Assembly (NCBI GenBank): GCA_964407165.1
Contig: CAYOUJ010000010.1
Location: forward strand, 1-57,746
Direction: 5' to 3'
DNA length: 57,746 nt
From: CAZPKH01 sp964407165
GTDB lineage: Bacteria > Bacteroidota > Bacteroidia > Bacteroidales > Muribaculaceae
In this document: piece after piece, positions 17,040 through 24,751 of the stretch
Numbering within the stretch: position 1 is the first letter of the stretch
Layout: each line of letters starts with the position of its first letter
Position numbers and translations under genes: made by a program
The notes under the pieces: generated by a model
Told to the model about the DNA's origin: nothing
Databases searched by the model: none
The model's input: only the letters and a program-made list of their open reading frames with translations

Positions 17040-17965
17040 TGCATACCGAGCGAGTCACCGCGAAGGAGTTTGCCGGGCTGTTCAAGCAGGGAATGCCCGG
17101 CGTGCACTTGTATAATTCCGTGCCGTTCAGTGAGTTGATGGCGCACGTGTGCCACGAGGTGCATTATGTGGTGCTTCGCGACAGCCGTGTGCGCGCGGGC
17201 ATAGTGCTTGGCGAGCGCGACGGGTTGCTTCGTTCGCCGTTCTCCGCACCGTTCGGCGGCTTCTCGTTCACTCGCCGACAGAATGTCGACACTGTATTTC
17301 GCTGTGTAGAAGCGCTTCAGGGCTACGGGGCGCTGCCAAAACGCATAGTGCTACCGCCATCGTTCATGTTCCCGGAGATGTATCCTGCACAGTCGGCAGC
17401 ACTGCAGGCGTTTGGGCGACTTGAGTACACTGATGTAAACTGTCAATATCCACTTTGTCAGGCCTATGATGTAGAGGCCAACATGGAGCCTACGGCTCGG
17501 CAGAAACTTCACCAGGCTGAGAAGCAAGGGCTTGAGTTTGAGGCCATGGACGCCACGGATGAAGTGGAGCTGAGGGGCGTGTATGACGTGATCAAGGCCA
17601 ACCGTGACGCCCACGGCTACCCCCTGCGCATGTCTTTTGAACAGGTGCAGCGGACGATGCCCGCGGCAAAGTCTATTATTTGTGTGTTAAGGCTTGGTAG
17701 TGTGGATGTTGCCGCCGCTTTGGTGCACACTGTGACACCGAAGGTTGCGCAGGTGGTATACTGGGGCGATGTGCCGGGATTCTCTGACAAGCGACCTATG
17801 AACTTGTTGGCGGCGTGTATGTTTCGTCACTTCAATGCTCTCGGTTTCAAAACGTTGGACATTGGGCCGTCCTCGGAGGAGGGCACGCTCGATGCCGGCT
17901 TGTGCTCGTTCAAAGAGTCGTTAGGATGCCACGCAAGCCTGAAACCCACGTTCACCCTGGAATAA
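17039..17965 (+). CDS. GNAT/FemAB-like acyltransferase
   Basis: The 308-aa product reads from the ATG at 17039, which overlaps the dehydrogenase stop; a GTG one codon earlier is also possible. The second half looks like a GNAT fold of the FemAB/peptidoglycan-bridge type: LHQAEKQGLEFE, then VYDVIKANRDAHGYPL, then a VVYWGDVPGF strand and LDIGPSSEEG. The first half is a degenerate related domain. Donor and acceptor are unknown. The coupling with the dehydrogenase suggests co-expression but gives no clear pathway. Confidence 0.72.
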   Translation: MHTERVTAKEFAGLFKQGMPGVHLYNSVPFSELMAHVCHEVHYVVLRDSRVRAGIVLGERDGLLRSPFSAPFGGFSFTRRQNVDTVFRCVEALQGYGALPKRIVLPPSFMFPEMYPAQSAALQAFGRLEYTDVNCQYPLCQAYDVEANMEPTARQKLHQAEKQGLEFEAMDATDEVELRGVYDVIKANRDAHGYPLRMSFEQVQRTMPAAKSIICVLRLGSVDVAAALVHTVTPKVAQVVYWGDVPGFSDKRPMNLLAACMFRHFNALGFKTLDIGPSSEEGTLDAGLCSFKESLGCHASLKPTFTLE

Positions 17966-17997
17966 TTTGCAGGATTGCAAAAATGTTAGTAATTTTG
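17966..17997 (+). promoter_or_regulatory. Promoter of the 18036 lipoprotein gene
   Basis: TTTG (17966-17969) and TAATTTTG (17990-17997) are 20 bp apart and begin immediately after the preceding stop codon. The leader would be about 30 nt. Confidence 0.7.
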
Positions 17998-18035
17998 CAC
18001 TTGCAAAACCGAGAACCGAAATCAACTAACTGAAA

Positions 18036-18635
18036 ATGAAAGTCAAGTCATTCATTATATGTGCATTGGTGGCACTCCTTGGTGTCACCGCCTCTTGTGG
18101 CGGCTCCAAGCATGAGGCGTCGTCAGAGCAGGCAGGCCAGCAGCAGAACGCCCTCTACGAGGCTATGCGCTCCGGCGACATCGCTCAGGTGGAGATCGTA
18201 GCCGACAGTCTGTCAGAGCTTTTCGACGAACTCAACACCGACGAGCAGGTGACGCTGCTCCTGGCTTATCTGCAGGTGCACAACGATGCCGCCGCCAAGA
18301 AGGACACCAAGCACGACTTGGAGACTATTCGCAAGTTCATGGACATTTACGAGCTGTCGATGGCCTCCAACGGCGACGAAATTACCCGCGCTTTCAATGC
18401 CGCTCGCGATCTCAACGGAAATGTTGACTTGCCAGTCATCGCCTCCACTTTCCGCGAGCAACTTGCTGACTACGATGCCGTTGCAGGTGAATTGAAGCCG
18501 GAGCCAACGCCTGCGCCCGCGCCGGTAGACGAGACCAAGCCCGCGCCGCAACCGGCCCAGCCCAAGGCGGAGCAGCCTGCCCCCGACGCAGCCAAGTCCG
18601 AACCCAAGCAGGAGGTTACTCCCGCCGAAGACTAA
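18036..18635 (+). CDS. Lipoprotein with Pro/Ala/Glu-rich tail, unknown function
   Basis: The 199-aa product has a lipobox (VTASC, C21), a helical domain of about 120 residues (MRSGDIAQVEIVADSLSEL onward), and a C-terminal 50-residue tail of P, A, E, K and Q that looks unstructured and may span or contact the cell wall. glyS follows after 30 bp and may be co-transcribed. No known domain recognised. Confidence 0.78.
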   Translation: MKVKSFIICALVALLGVTASCGGSKHEASSEQAGQQQNALYEAMRSGDIAQVEIVADSLSELFDELNTDEQVTLLLAYLQVHNDAAAKKDTKHDLETIRKFMDIYELSMASNGDEITRAFNAARDLNGNVDLPVIASTFREQLADYDAVAGELKPEPTPAPAPVDETKPAPQPAQPKAEQPAPDAAKSEPKQEVTPAED

Positions 18636-18665
18636 CCATCATGAAATCTACACATTAACTATATT

Positions 18666-20210
18666 ATGGCTCAACAGGAAGACGTTTTCAAAAAAATCAT
18701 ATCGCACGCCAAGGAGTACGGCTTCGTATTCCCCTCGTCGGAAATCTACGACGGCCTGAGCGCCGTGTATGACTACGGGCAGAACGGCGTGGAGCTCAAG
18801 AACAACATCAAGCGCTATTGGTGGGAGGCCATGACGCTGCTTCACGACAACATCGTGGGCATCGACTCCGCCATCTTCATGCACCCGACCATCTGGAAGG
18901 CTTCGGGGCACGTGGATGCTTTCAACGACCCGCTGATTGACAACCGCGACTCGAAGAAACGCTACCGCGCCGACGTGCTCATCGAGGACCAACTGGCCAA
19001 GATGGACGAGAAGATAGACAAGGAGGTGGCCAAGGCTCGCAAGCGCTTCGGCGACAGCTTTGACGAGGCCATGTTCCGCCAGACCAACGCCCGCGTGCTC
19101 GAGCACCAGCAGCGCCGCGACGCCCTGCACGAGCGCTTTGCCAAGGCGATGAACGACAACGACCTTGCAGAGCTTCGCCAAATCATTATAGACGAGGAGA
19201 TTGTCGACCCCGTCAGCGGCACCCGCAACTGGACTGAAGTTCGTCAGTTTAACCTCATGTTCAGCACCGAGATGGGCTCGACGGCCGACGGCGCCATGAC
19301 CGTGTACCTGCGCCCGGAGACGGCGCAGGGCATCTTCGTAAACTATCTGAACGTGCAGAAGACGGGTCGCATGCGCATACCGTTCGGTATCGCGCAGATT
19401 GGCAAGGCGTTCCGCAACGAGATAGTGGCCCGCCAGTTCATCTTCCGCATGCGCGAGTTCGAGCAGATGGAGATGCAGTTCTTCGTCCGTCCGGGCCAGG
19501 AGATGGAGTGGTTCAAGCAGTGGAAGGAGCAGCGCATGCGCTGGCACAAGGCGCTTGGCCTCGGCGACGAGAAATACCGTTTCCACGATCACGACAAGCT
19601 GGCACACTACGCCAACGCCGCCACTGACATCGAGTTTGAGATGCCGTTCGGCTTCAAGGAGGTGGAGGGCATCCACTCGCGCACCAACTTCGACCTGTCG
19701 CAGCACGAGAAGTTCTCCGGCAAGAAGATCCAATACTTTGATCCTGAGCTCAATGAGAGTTACACGCCGTACGTCATCGAGACGTCGATAGGCGTCGACC
19801 GCATGTTCCTGACCGTGCTCGCCTCGAGCTACGAGGAGCAGAAGCTCGACGGCGGCGAGACGCGCGTGGTGCTCCACCTGCCCGCACCGCTGGCTCCGGT
19901 CAAGTGCGCCGTGCTGCCGCTGGTGCGCAAGGACGGGCTGCCGGAGAAGGCACACGAGATAGTCGACGACCTGAAGTTTGACTTCACCACCCGCTATGAG
20001 GAGAAGGAGTCGATCGGCAAGCGCTACCGCCGCCAGGACGCCGTGGGCACCCCCTTCTGCATAACCGTCGACCACCAGACACTTGAAGACAACACGGTGA
20101 CGCTGCGCGAGCGCGACTCCATGGAGCAGACGCGCGTGCCCGTCGCCGACCTGCACCGACTGATTCATGACCGAGTGAGCATCAACTCGCTCCTTCGTAA
20201 ACTTGTATAA
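18666..20210 (+). CDS. glyS: Glycyl-tRNA synthetase, dimeric type
   Basis: Charges tRNA-Gly with glycine. The 514-aa single-chain (alpha2) class II enzyme has YDYGQNGVELKNN early on, the core motif 2 FRNEIVARQFIFRMREFEQM, motif 3 SIGVDRMFLTVL, and a C-terminal anticodon-binding domain from about residue 400 (APVKCAVLPLV). A GlyS of the alpha2beta2 kind would need two genes, which is not the case here. Confidence 0.96.
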   Translation: MAQQEDVFKKIISHAKEYGFVFPSSEIYDGLSAVYDYGQNGVELKNNIKRYWWEAMTLLHDNIVGIDSAIFMHPTIWKASGHVDAFNDPLIDNRDSKKRYRADVLIEDQLAKMDEKIDKEVAKARKRFGDSFDEAMFRQTNARVLEHQQRRDALHERFAKAMNDNDLAELRQIIIDEEIVDPVSGTRNWTEVRQFNLMFSTEMGSTADGAMTVYLRPETAQGIFVNYLNVQKTGRMRIPFGIAQIGKAFRNEIVARQFIFRMREFEQMEMQFFVRPGQEMEWFKQWKEQRMRWHKALGLGDEKYRFHDHDKLAHYANAATDIEFEMPFGFKEVEGIHSRTNFDLSQHEKFSGKKIQYFDPELNESYTPYVIETSIGVDRMFLTVLASSYEEQKLDGGETRVVLHLPAPLAPVKCAVLPLVRKDGLPEKAHEIVDDLKFDFTTRYEEKESIGKRYRRQDAVGTPFCITVDHQTLEDNTVTLRERDSMEQTRVPVADLHRLIHDRVSINSLLRKLV

Positions 20211-20220
20211 AGCTCAATTA

Positions 20221-20778
20221 ATGAAGAAATTACCCTTTTGTGTCATAGCGCTGCTGTGCATGGCCCTGCTGCCCCTCGCCTCGTGCCACCTCGACGACGA
20301 CGATGACGAGGAGACCTCGCTGGCGTGGCTCAAGGCCAACAACGAGTGGCTCACGGAGATGAGCCAGCTGCGCGACGACGACGGCAACCCCTACTTCGAG
20401 GAGATCGAGCCGGCATGGAACACCTCCTCGGCTGTGCTGATGCACTGGTACAACGACCGTTCGCTCACCGCCGGCAACCTCGTCCCCCTCGAGACCAGCA
20501 CCGTGGCCGTCAAGTATTACCTCAAGCTCTACGACGGCACGCCTGTCGACTCGTCTTACCTTCAGACCGACAGCCTCTACATCACCATGCCCACGGCGGT
20601 GATTGACGGTTTCTCCATCGCTCTGCAGAACATGCACGTCGGAGACAGCGTGCGTGTGCTCGTGCCCTACACCGAGGGCTACGGCACCGAGGCGACCTCG
20701 GCCATCCCCGCCTACTCAGCCCTCGACTTCGAGATCAAGCTCGTCGACATCACCCACTACGAGATCCCCAACCGGTAG
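20221..20778 (+). CDS. FKBP-type peptidyl-prolyl isomerase lipoprotein
   Basis: The start is placed at the ATG at 20221 (10 bp after the glyS stop), because MKKLPFCVIALLCMALLPLASC is a lipoprotein signal with lipobox LASC. An ATG 18 bp upstream overlaps glyS. After an acidic linker (DDDDDEE) and a helical segment come FKBP features: VAVKYYLKLYDGTPVDSSY, IDGFSIALQNMHVGDSVRVLVP and YGTEA. It likely assists folding of exported proteins. At 185 aa it is short for the cell-surface FKBP group. Confidence 0.87.
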   Translation: MKKLPFCVIALLCMALLPLASCHLDDDDDEETSLAWLKANNEWLTEMSQLRDDDGNPYFEEIEPAWNTSSAVLMHWYNDRSLTAGNLVPLETSTVAVKYYLKLYDGTPVDSSYLQTDSLYITMPTAVIDGFSIALQNMHVGDSVRVLVPYTEGYGTEATSAIPAYSALDFEIKLVDITHYEIPNR

Positions 20779-20813
20779 GAATTTTTTTCGTCTTGTGGCC
20801 GCAGAGGTTGGAA

Positions 20814-21038
20814 GCGACGCGCCTTCGCGTCGCGCTCCCCGCCTTGGCCGCAAGGGTTGTCCGATAGCGCTCGCGTTGTGGCACGGAAAGACACGCGTGG
20901 CGCGGCGACGCGAGGATGCGTCGCCTCCAAATAAGTTTCCTTTTTTCAAGGAAACTTTTCGTGGATTGTTTCATTTTTTCAAGGAAACTACGAATTTAAC
21001 GAATAATTTTGGTGTGTGGGAGGAAATGTGTAAATTTG
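20814..21038. repeat. Upstream repeat, copy 1 (before SUMF gene 1)
   Basis: Shares with 22832-23090 the block GCGTCGCGCTCCCCGCCTTG, a TAGCGCT(C/T)GCGTTGTGG block, GCGTCGCCTCCAAA, AGTTTCCTTTTTT, ACGAATTTAACGAAT and the promoter TAAATTTGCGT. It contains perfect hairpins at 20814-20833 (8-bp stem, CCTT loop), 20904-20925 and 20933-20957. The 284-bp gap 20779-21062 is otherwise non-coding. Confidence 0.85.
21008..21038 (+). promoter_or_regulatory. Promoter of SUMF gene 1
   Basis: TTTG (21008-21011) and TAAATTTG (21031-21038) are 19 bp apart, and the ATG is at 21063. The same promoter precedes SUMF gene 2. Confidence 0.75.
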
Positions 21039-21062
21039 CGTAAAACAATCTATTGTAACGTT

Positions 21063-22505
21063 ATGAAACGGATGTTATGGATAGTGTGTTTGCTGATGGC
21101 AATGTCGGCGAGGTCGCAAACGCTTACATGGAATGCTGTGAATAATGAGCTGACTTATGGAAAGTACACATATCGGCTCGTGACTGTGCCGGGAGGTTGG
21201 TACACATTGGGGGCTACCGGCAAATTGGTAAAGGACGCGCAAGAAGATGAGAATCCGGCACACAGGGTAGATATGATTGCGTTCTTCATAGGTCAAGATG
21301 AGGTGCCACAGTGGCTTTGGAAGGCTGTAATGGGCTTTAATCCAAGCCATTTTGTTGATGATGAGTTGCCGGTGGAAACTGTGTCGTGGAACGACTGCCA
21401 GCAGTTCATATCACGGCTGAGCAATATGACAGGGATGACATTCCGCCTGCCTACAGAAGCAGAGTGGGAATATGCAGCGCGAGAGGCTAAGCCAAACTAT
21501 GTTTTCCTTTATAGTGGAGGCGACGCTCTGGACAACTGTGGATGGTATAAGGACAATAGCGGAGGACGAACGCATAAAGATCGAAAATGTGTTAATGGAC
21601 TGAATCTGTATAATATGACCGGTAACGTATGGGAGTGGTGCGAAGACTTGTACACACTGACTTATAACAGGCAGCCAACTGACCAGTCTCGAGTGTTCCG
21701 TGGTGGCTCGTATACCAATATCCCCCGCGGATGCCGTGTAAGCCAGCGCAATTTTGCCATGCCTGATGAGAAGAACTCCAACATCGGCCTTCGGCTTGCC
21801 GCCGATATCAAACTGTTGTGGGATGCATCGACAAAAGAGCTAAGGTATGGTCCATACGTTTACAAGATGATATATGTCGAGGGGGGAAGGTTTAAAATGG
21901 GCAATAATAATGGTGAAGAAGATGAGAAACCAGTGCATACAGTAACCCTCGACAGCTATTATATTGGTGAGAGCGAGGTGCCACAATGGTTGTGGACTGC
22001 CGTGATGGAGAGCAACCCAAGCAAATGGATTGGTGACAACCTGCCAGTGGAGCAAGTGTCATGGAATGATTGCCAAACTTTCATTTCCACCCTCAACTCT
22101 GTCATGGGCACATCATTCCGGCTACCAACCGAAGCTCAGTGGGAATTTGCGGCACGTGGTGGAAACCGAAGCAAAGGTTACCCTTACAGTGGTTCCAAAA
22201 ATATAGATGAGGTAGCCTGGCATAAAGAAAACAGTGATGGTAAGACTCATCCTATCAAGGAGAAAAAACCCAATGAACTTGGTATCTATGACATGACTGG
22301 GAACGTATGGGAATGGTGTCAGGATTGGGATGGCACTTATTCGTCATCATCGCAGAGAAATCCTACAGGACCTTCCTCTGGAAATTTCCGAGTGACTCGT
22401 GGGGGTAGTTGGGACCACAGGATGAGTATGAGTCGAGTTTCGCAGCGCCCAATCGCTTCTCCAACCAATCGTTCCTATACCGCTGGACTGCGCTTAGCTC
22501 ATTAG
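21063..22505 (+). CDS. Exported protein with two formylglycine-generating-enzyme-like (SUMF1) domains
   Basis: The ATG at 21063 gives a signal peptide (MKRMLWIVCLLMAMSARSQ) and follows the promoter; an ATG 54 bp upstream would remove the signal. Two tandem FGE-sulfatase domains (about residues 20-250 and 255-480) each show EVPQWLW, VSWNDCQ, FRLPTEAEWE/AQWE, MTGNVWEWC and a C-terminal RGGS motif. The FGE active site needs two cysteines. Domain 1 keeps one (GCRVSQR) and domain 2 has none (SRVSQR), so catalysis as a true FGE is unlikely. Probably a surface or envelope binding protein. Domain 2 is closest to gene 2 at 23155. Confidence 0.85.
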   Translation: MKRMLWIVCLLMAMSARSQTLTWNAVNNELTYGKYTYRLVTVPGGWYTLGATGKLVKDAQEDENPAHRVDMIAFFIGQDEVPQWLWKAVMGFNPSHFVDDELPVETVSWNDCQQFISRLSNMTGMTFRLPTEAEWEYAAREAKPNYVFLYSGGDALDNCGWYKDNSGGRTHKDRKCVNGLNLYNMTGNVWEWCEDLYTLTYNRQPTDQSRVFRGGSYTNIPRGCRVSQRNFAMPDEKNSNIGLRLAADIKLLWDASTKELRYGPYVYKMIYVEGGRFKMGNNNGEEDEKPVHTVTLDSYYIGESEVPQWLWTAVMESNPSKWIGDNLPVEQVSWNDCQTFISTLNSVMGTSFRLPTEAQWEFAARGGNRSKGYPYSGSKNIDEVAWHKENSDGKTHPIKEKKPNELGIYDMTGNVWEWCQDWDGTYSSSSQRNPTGPSSGNFRVTRGGSWDHRMSMSRVSQRPIASPTNRSYTAGLRLAH

Positions 22506-22593
22506 ATTGTTAGGGTGATGGCGAGGAATTTAGGGAGGGTAAGGAAATTAGGGGCGTTAATCGGGAAAGGGATAAATTTTTTTTGCAAAAAGT

Positions 22594-22624
22594 TTTGGAA
22601 AATGCAAAAAGTGTTGTACCTTTG
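22594..22624 (+). promoter_or_regulatory. Promoter of tRNA-Met
   Basis: TTTG (22594-22597) and TACCTTTG (22617-22624) are 19 bp apart, ending 12 bp before the tRNA. Confidence 0.75.
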
Positions 22625-22636
22625 CAGTCGCAAAAC

Positions 22637-22710
22637 GGCGGGATAGCTCAGCTGGTTAGAGCGTCGGATTCATAACCCGGAGGTCCCGAGTTCAATTCTC
22701 GGTCCCGCTA
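22637..22710 (+). tRNA. tRNA-Met (anticodon CAT)
   Basis: A 74-nt cloverleaf: acceptor GGCGGGA pairs with TCCCGCT, D arm GCTC/GAGC, anticodon loop TTCATAA, T arm CCGAG-TTCAATT-CTCGG, discriminator A. CCA is not encoded. The strong acceptor match at position 1-72 (G-T) fits an elongator tRNA-Met rather than an initiator, but a CAT tRNA-Ile modified by TilS cannot be excluded. The lowest anticodon pair is an A-C mismatch. Confidence 0.93.
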
Positions 22711-22720
22711 CTTTACTGAT

Positions 22721-22754
22721 TGCGAGCTACTAATCTGGTGGCTCGCAGTTTTTT
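22721..22754 (+). terminator. Terminator of tRNA-Met
   Basis: TGCGAGC (22721-22727) pairs with GCTCGCA (22741-22747), followed by GTTTTTTG. A classical intrinsic terminator 10 bp after the tRNA. Confidence 0.8.
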
Positions 22755-22831
22755 GTGCATAGCCAGACGCTTAGGAGACGACGCCTTTAGAAACGATGCT
22801 TTTTGAAGCGCCGCTTTTGGAGGTGCCGCGC

Positions 22832-23090
22832 CCTCGCGTCGCGCTCCCCGCCTTGGCCGCAAGCATTGACGTTGTGGGGCAGGTAGCCACGCCTCGCGTC
22901 GCGCTCCCCGCCTTGGCCGCAAGCATTGCCCGGTAGCGCTTGCGTTGTGGGGCCGGTAGACACGCCTGGCGTAGCGACGGGAGGGCGCGTCGCCTCCAAA
23001 GGCGCGTCGCCTCCAAAAAGTTTCCTTTTTTAAGGGAAATCACGAATTTAACGAATTATTTTGGGGTGTGGAGGAAAATGTGTAAATTTG
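22832..23090. repeat. Upstream repeat, copy 2 (before SUMF gene 2), with internal tandem
   Basis: The block CGCGTCGCGCTCCCCGCC begins near 22834 and again 62 bp later, a tandem not present in copy 1. The remaining order (GTAGCGCTTGCGTTGTGG, GCGTCGCCTCCAAA, TTTCCTTTTTT, CACGAATTTAACGAATTA, TAAATTTGCGT) matches copy 1 at 20814-21038. The gap 22506-23154 holds only this repeat, the tRNA and its control sites. Confidence 0.85.
23060..23090 (+). promoter_or_regulatory. Promoter of SUMF gene 2
   Basis: TTTG (23060-23063) and TAAATTTG (23083-23090) are 19 bp apart, in the same context as the gene 1 promoter. Confidence 0.7.
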
Positions 23091-23154
23091 CGTGAATCCT
23101 TCCTATCGTAATTTTGTGAAAATAATTATGAAACAGATTCTAAATACAAATCTG

Positions 23155-24000
23155 ATGAAACAAAAAGAACATATTGGTAGCATAATATTGTTAGTTATTG
23201 TCGCATTGGCAGTTTCATTGTCCCTATTTTCATGCAAAGATGCTTCGAGATCGGATGTCCAGAATAATAGTGATGTTTTTGAGGAAACAACAATTGCTGA
23301 CTTATTATATAATCCAGCAACGCATGCATTAAAATTTAAGGACCATATTTATAAAATGAGGTATGTAGAGGGTGGAAGGTTCAAAATGGGCTCTTTGGAA
23401 GGGGAGTCTCAAGAACAACCTGTGCATCAAGTAACACTTGATGGGTATTATATAGGTCAGAGTGAGATACCACAGTGGTTATGGATTGCTGTGATGTCCG
23501 GCAACCCAAGTGAATGGAAAGAGGATAATCTTCCGGTTGAGAAAGTTTCATGGGATGATTGTCAGGAATTCATCGCCAAACTAAATTCTGCGACCGGCGC
23601 ATCGTATGTGCTGCCAACTGAAGCTCAATGGGAGTTTGCTGCCCGCGGTGGCAACAGTAGCGAGATGTATGTTTACAGTGGCTCCAATAACATAGACGAG
23701 GTTGCTTGGTACCAAAGCAATAGTGATAACATGACGCATGATGTCAAAATGAAGTTGCCAAATGAACTTGGATTATACGATATGACTGGTAACGTATGGG
23801 AGTGGTGCTTAGATTATTACGATGAAAACTATTATAGCATATCTCCGTATTGCGATCCCTGCAATGATAAATATTCTTCCAAACGTGTACTTAGAGGCGG
23901 AAGTTGGTATAATATTGCACAATATTGCCGTTCGACACTTAGATATAGTGCCCCTCCAACAAGCCGATTTTATCGTATAGGACTGCGGTTGGCATTATAG
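23155..24000 (+). CDS. SUMF1-domain lipoprotein (FGE-like)
   Basis: From the ATG at 23155 a lipoprotein signal ends in the lipobox LFSC (C27). ATGs at 23128 and 23092 are in frame, and the one at 23128 aligns with the start of paralogue 1. One FGE-sulfatase domain follows a lead segment (YNPATHALKFKDHIYKM): GGRFKMGS, SEIPQWLW, LPTEAQWEFAARGG, MTGNVWEWC, RGGSW and YCRSTLR, with a single C-terminal Cys. It is close to domain 2 of the protein at 21063. Its coding sequence is visibly AT-richer than the flanking genes, suggesting recent arrival or a different age from its paralogue. Confidence 0.83.
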   Translation: MKQKEHIGSIILLVIVALAVSLSLFSCKDASRSDVQNNSDVFEETTIADLLYNPATHALKFKDHIYKMRYVEGGRFKMGSLEGESQEQPVHQVTLDGYYIGQSEIPQWLWIAVMSGNPSEWKEDNLPVEKVSWDDCQEFIAKLNSATGASYVLPTEAQWEFAARGGNSSEMYVYSGSNNIDEVAWYQSNSDNMTHDVKMKLPNELGLYDMTGNVWEWCLDYYDENYYSISPYCDPCNDKYSSKRVLRGGSWYNIAQYCRSTLRYSAPPTSRFYRIGLRLAL

Positions 24001-24059
24001 GAGGTGTTGTACATAGGTTGTCGGCATGCTGACCCGGTTTGCGGGCACTGGTGCAGGTT

Positions 24060-24094
24060 GGCAGCCTCCGGCTGCCGGCCGTCGGGGCGACGGC
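24060..24094. repeat. Pair of perfect 7-3-7 hairpins
   Basis: GGCAGCC-tcc-GGCTGCC (24060-24076) and GCCGTCG-ggg-CGACGGC (24078-24094) are adjacent, both with a 7-bp stem and 3-nt loop like the units at 9706-10238. They lie between two convergent genes (23155-24000 and 24138-24659) and may end both transcripts. Confidence 0.8.
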
Positions 24095-24137
24095 ACTCCC
24101 GATTTGAGGGCGCTGTGCCGATTTGAAGGCGCCATTA

Positions 24138-24659
24138 TTATGATTCGAGGGTGGAGTATCTGTCGCGGAGGTCGCGGAGGAGCTCGGGGGAGCGGGTGTA
24201 CTGGCGCGGGGGGTGGAGGATGGCGTCGTAGGCGTCGCGGACGTGGGGGTAGAGGGCGTTGGCGGCGATGTAGTCGGCGGTGGCTTTGAAGAAGTTGAGG
24301 ATGGCGTTGCGCTGGGCTTCGGTGGTGTAGTAGTCGCAGGAGCCGGTGACGAGACGGGCGGCGGTGCGGCACATGAGCTGTGCCACCTCGACAGGGTCGA
24401 TGGCGAAGGCGCGGACGCGCTCGATTTCGCGCTTGATGTTGCTGATTTTGAAGCGCATACTGCCGCGGCGGACTTTGTCGACCTCGCGGGTGATTTTCTT
24501 TTCGGCCTTCTCGATCTGCGTCTTTGGGTCGGGGTTGACGTAATAGTCGAGGTACTCGCGCGCGGTGAGCACGCGGGTGTCATATATCTCGGTGATGAGC
24601 TCGAGGAGTTGCTCGGCCGAGTATTGCTTAAGTTCCCGTTTTACAGACGCTTTCGACAT
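24138..24659 (-). CDS. Uncharacterised helical cytoplasmic protein
   Basis: From the ATG at 24657-24659 (MSKASVKRELKQYSAEQLLE) the product has 173 aa; an ATG six codons upstream is possible. It is rich in charged helices (IEKAEKKITREVDKVRRG) and has no signal, membrane segment or known catalytic motif. I recall similar small proteins of unknown function (DUF-type) in Bacteroidota but cannot name the family with confidence. It follows the S9 peptidase gene after a strong hairpin. Confidence 0.75.
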   Translation of the reverse strand: MSKASVKRELKQYSAEQLLELITEIYDTRVLTAREYLDYYVNPDPKTQIEKAEKKITREVDKVRRGSMRFKISNIKREIERVRAFAIDPVEVAQLMCRTAARLVTGSCDYYTTEAQRNAILNFFKATADYIAANALYPHVRDAYDAILHPPRQYTRSPELLRDLRDRYSTLES

Positions 24660-24680
24660 TATCTGGTATAGAAACAAGAG

Positions 24681-24736
24681 AAACCAAAGAAACTATATTA
24701 TTAACGCATGCAGTGACAATATAGTTTCTTTGGTTT
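24681..24736 (-). terminator. Perfect 19-bp hairpin between S9 peptidase and 24138 gene
   Basis: AAACCAAAGAAACTATATT (24681-24699) and its exact complement (24718-24736) flank an 18-nt loop, 15 bp past the S9 peptidase stop. The minus-strand arm ends in TTTCTTTGGTTTCTC, a weak U-rich tail. Confidence 0.65.
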
Positions 24737-24751
24737 ATGGGTGTGTGGTGA

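Noticed and set aside
18648..20168. 506-codon minus-strand frame opposite glyS
   Set aside because: A shadow of the GC-rich glyS gene, whose class II synthetase motifs are unmistakable.
22637..22710. tRNA-Met as the attachment site of an integrated island
   Set aside because: No integrase and no duplicated tRNA 3' end seen in the window; the duplicated repeats lie outside the tRNA.
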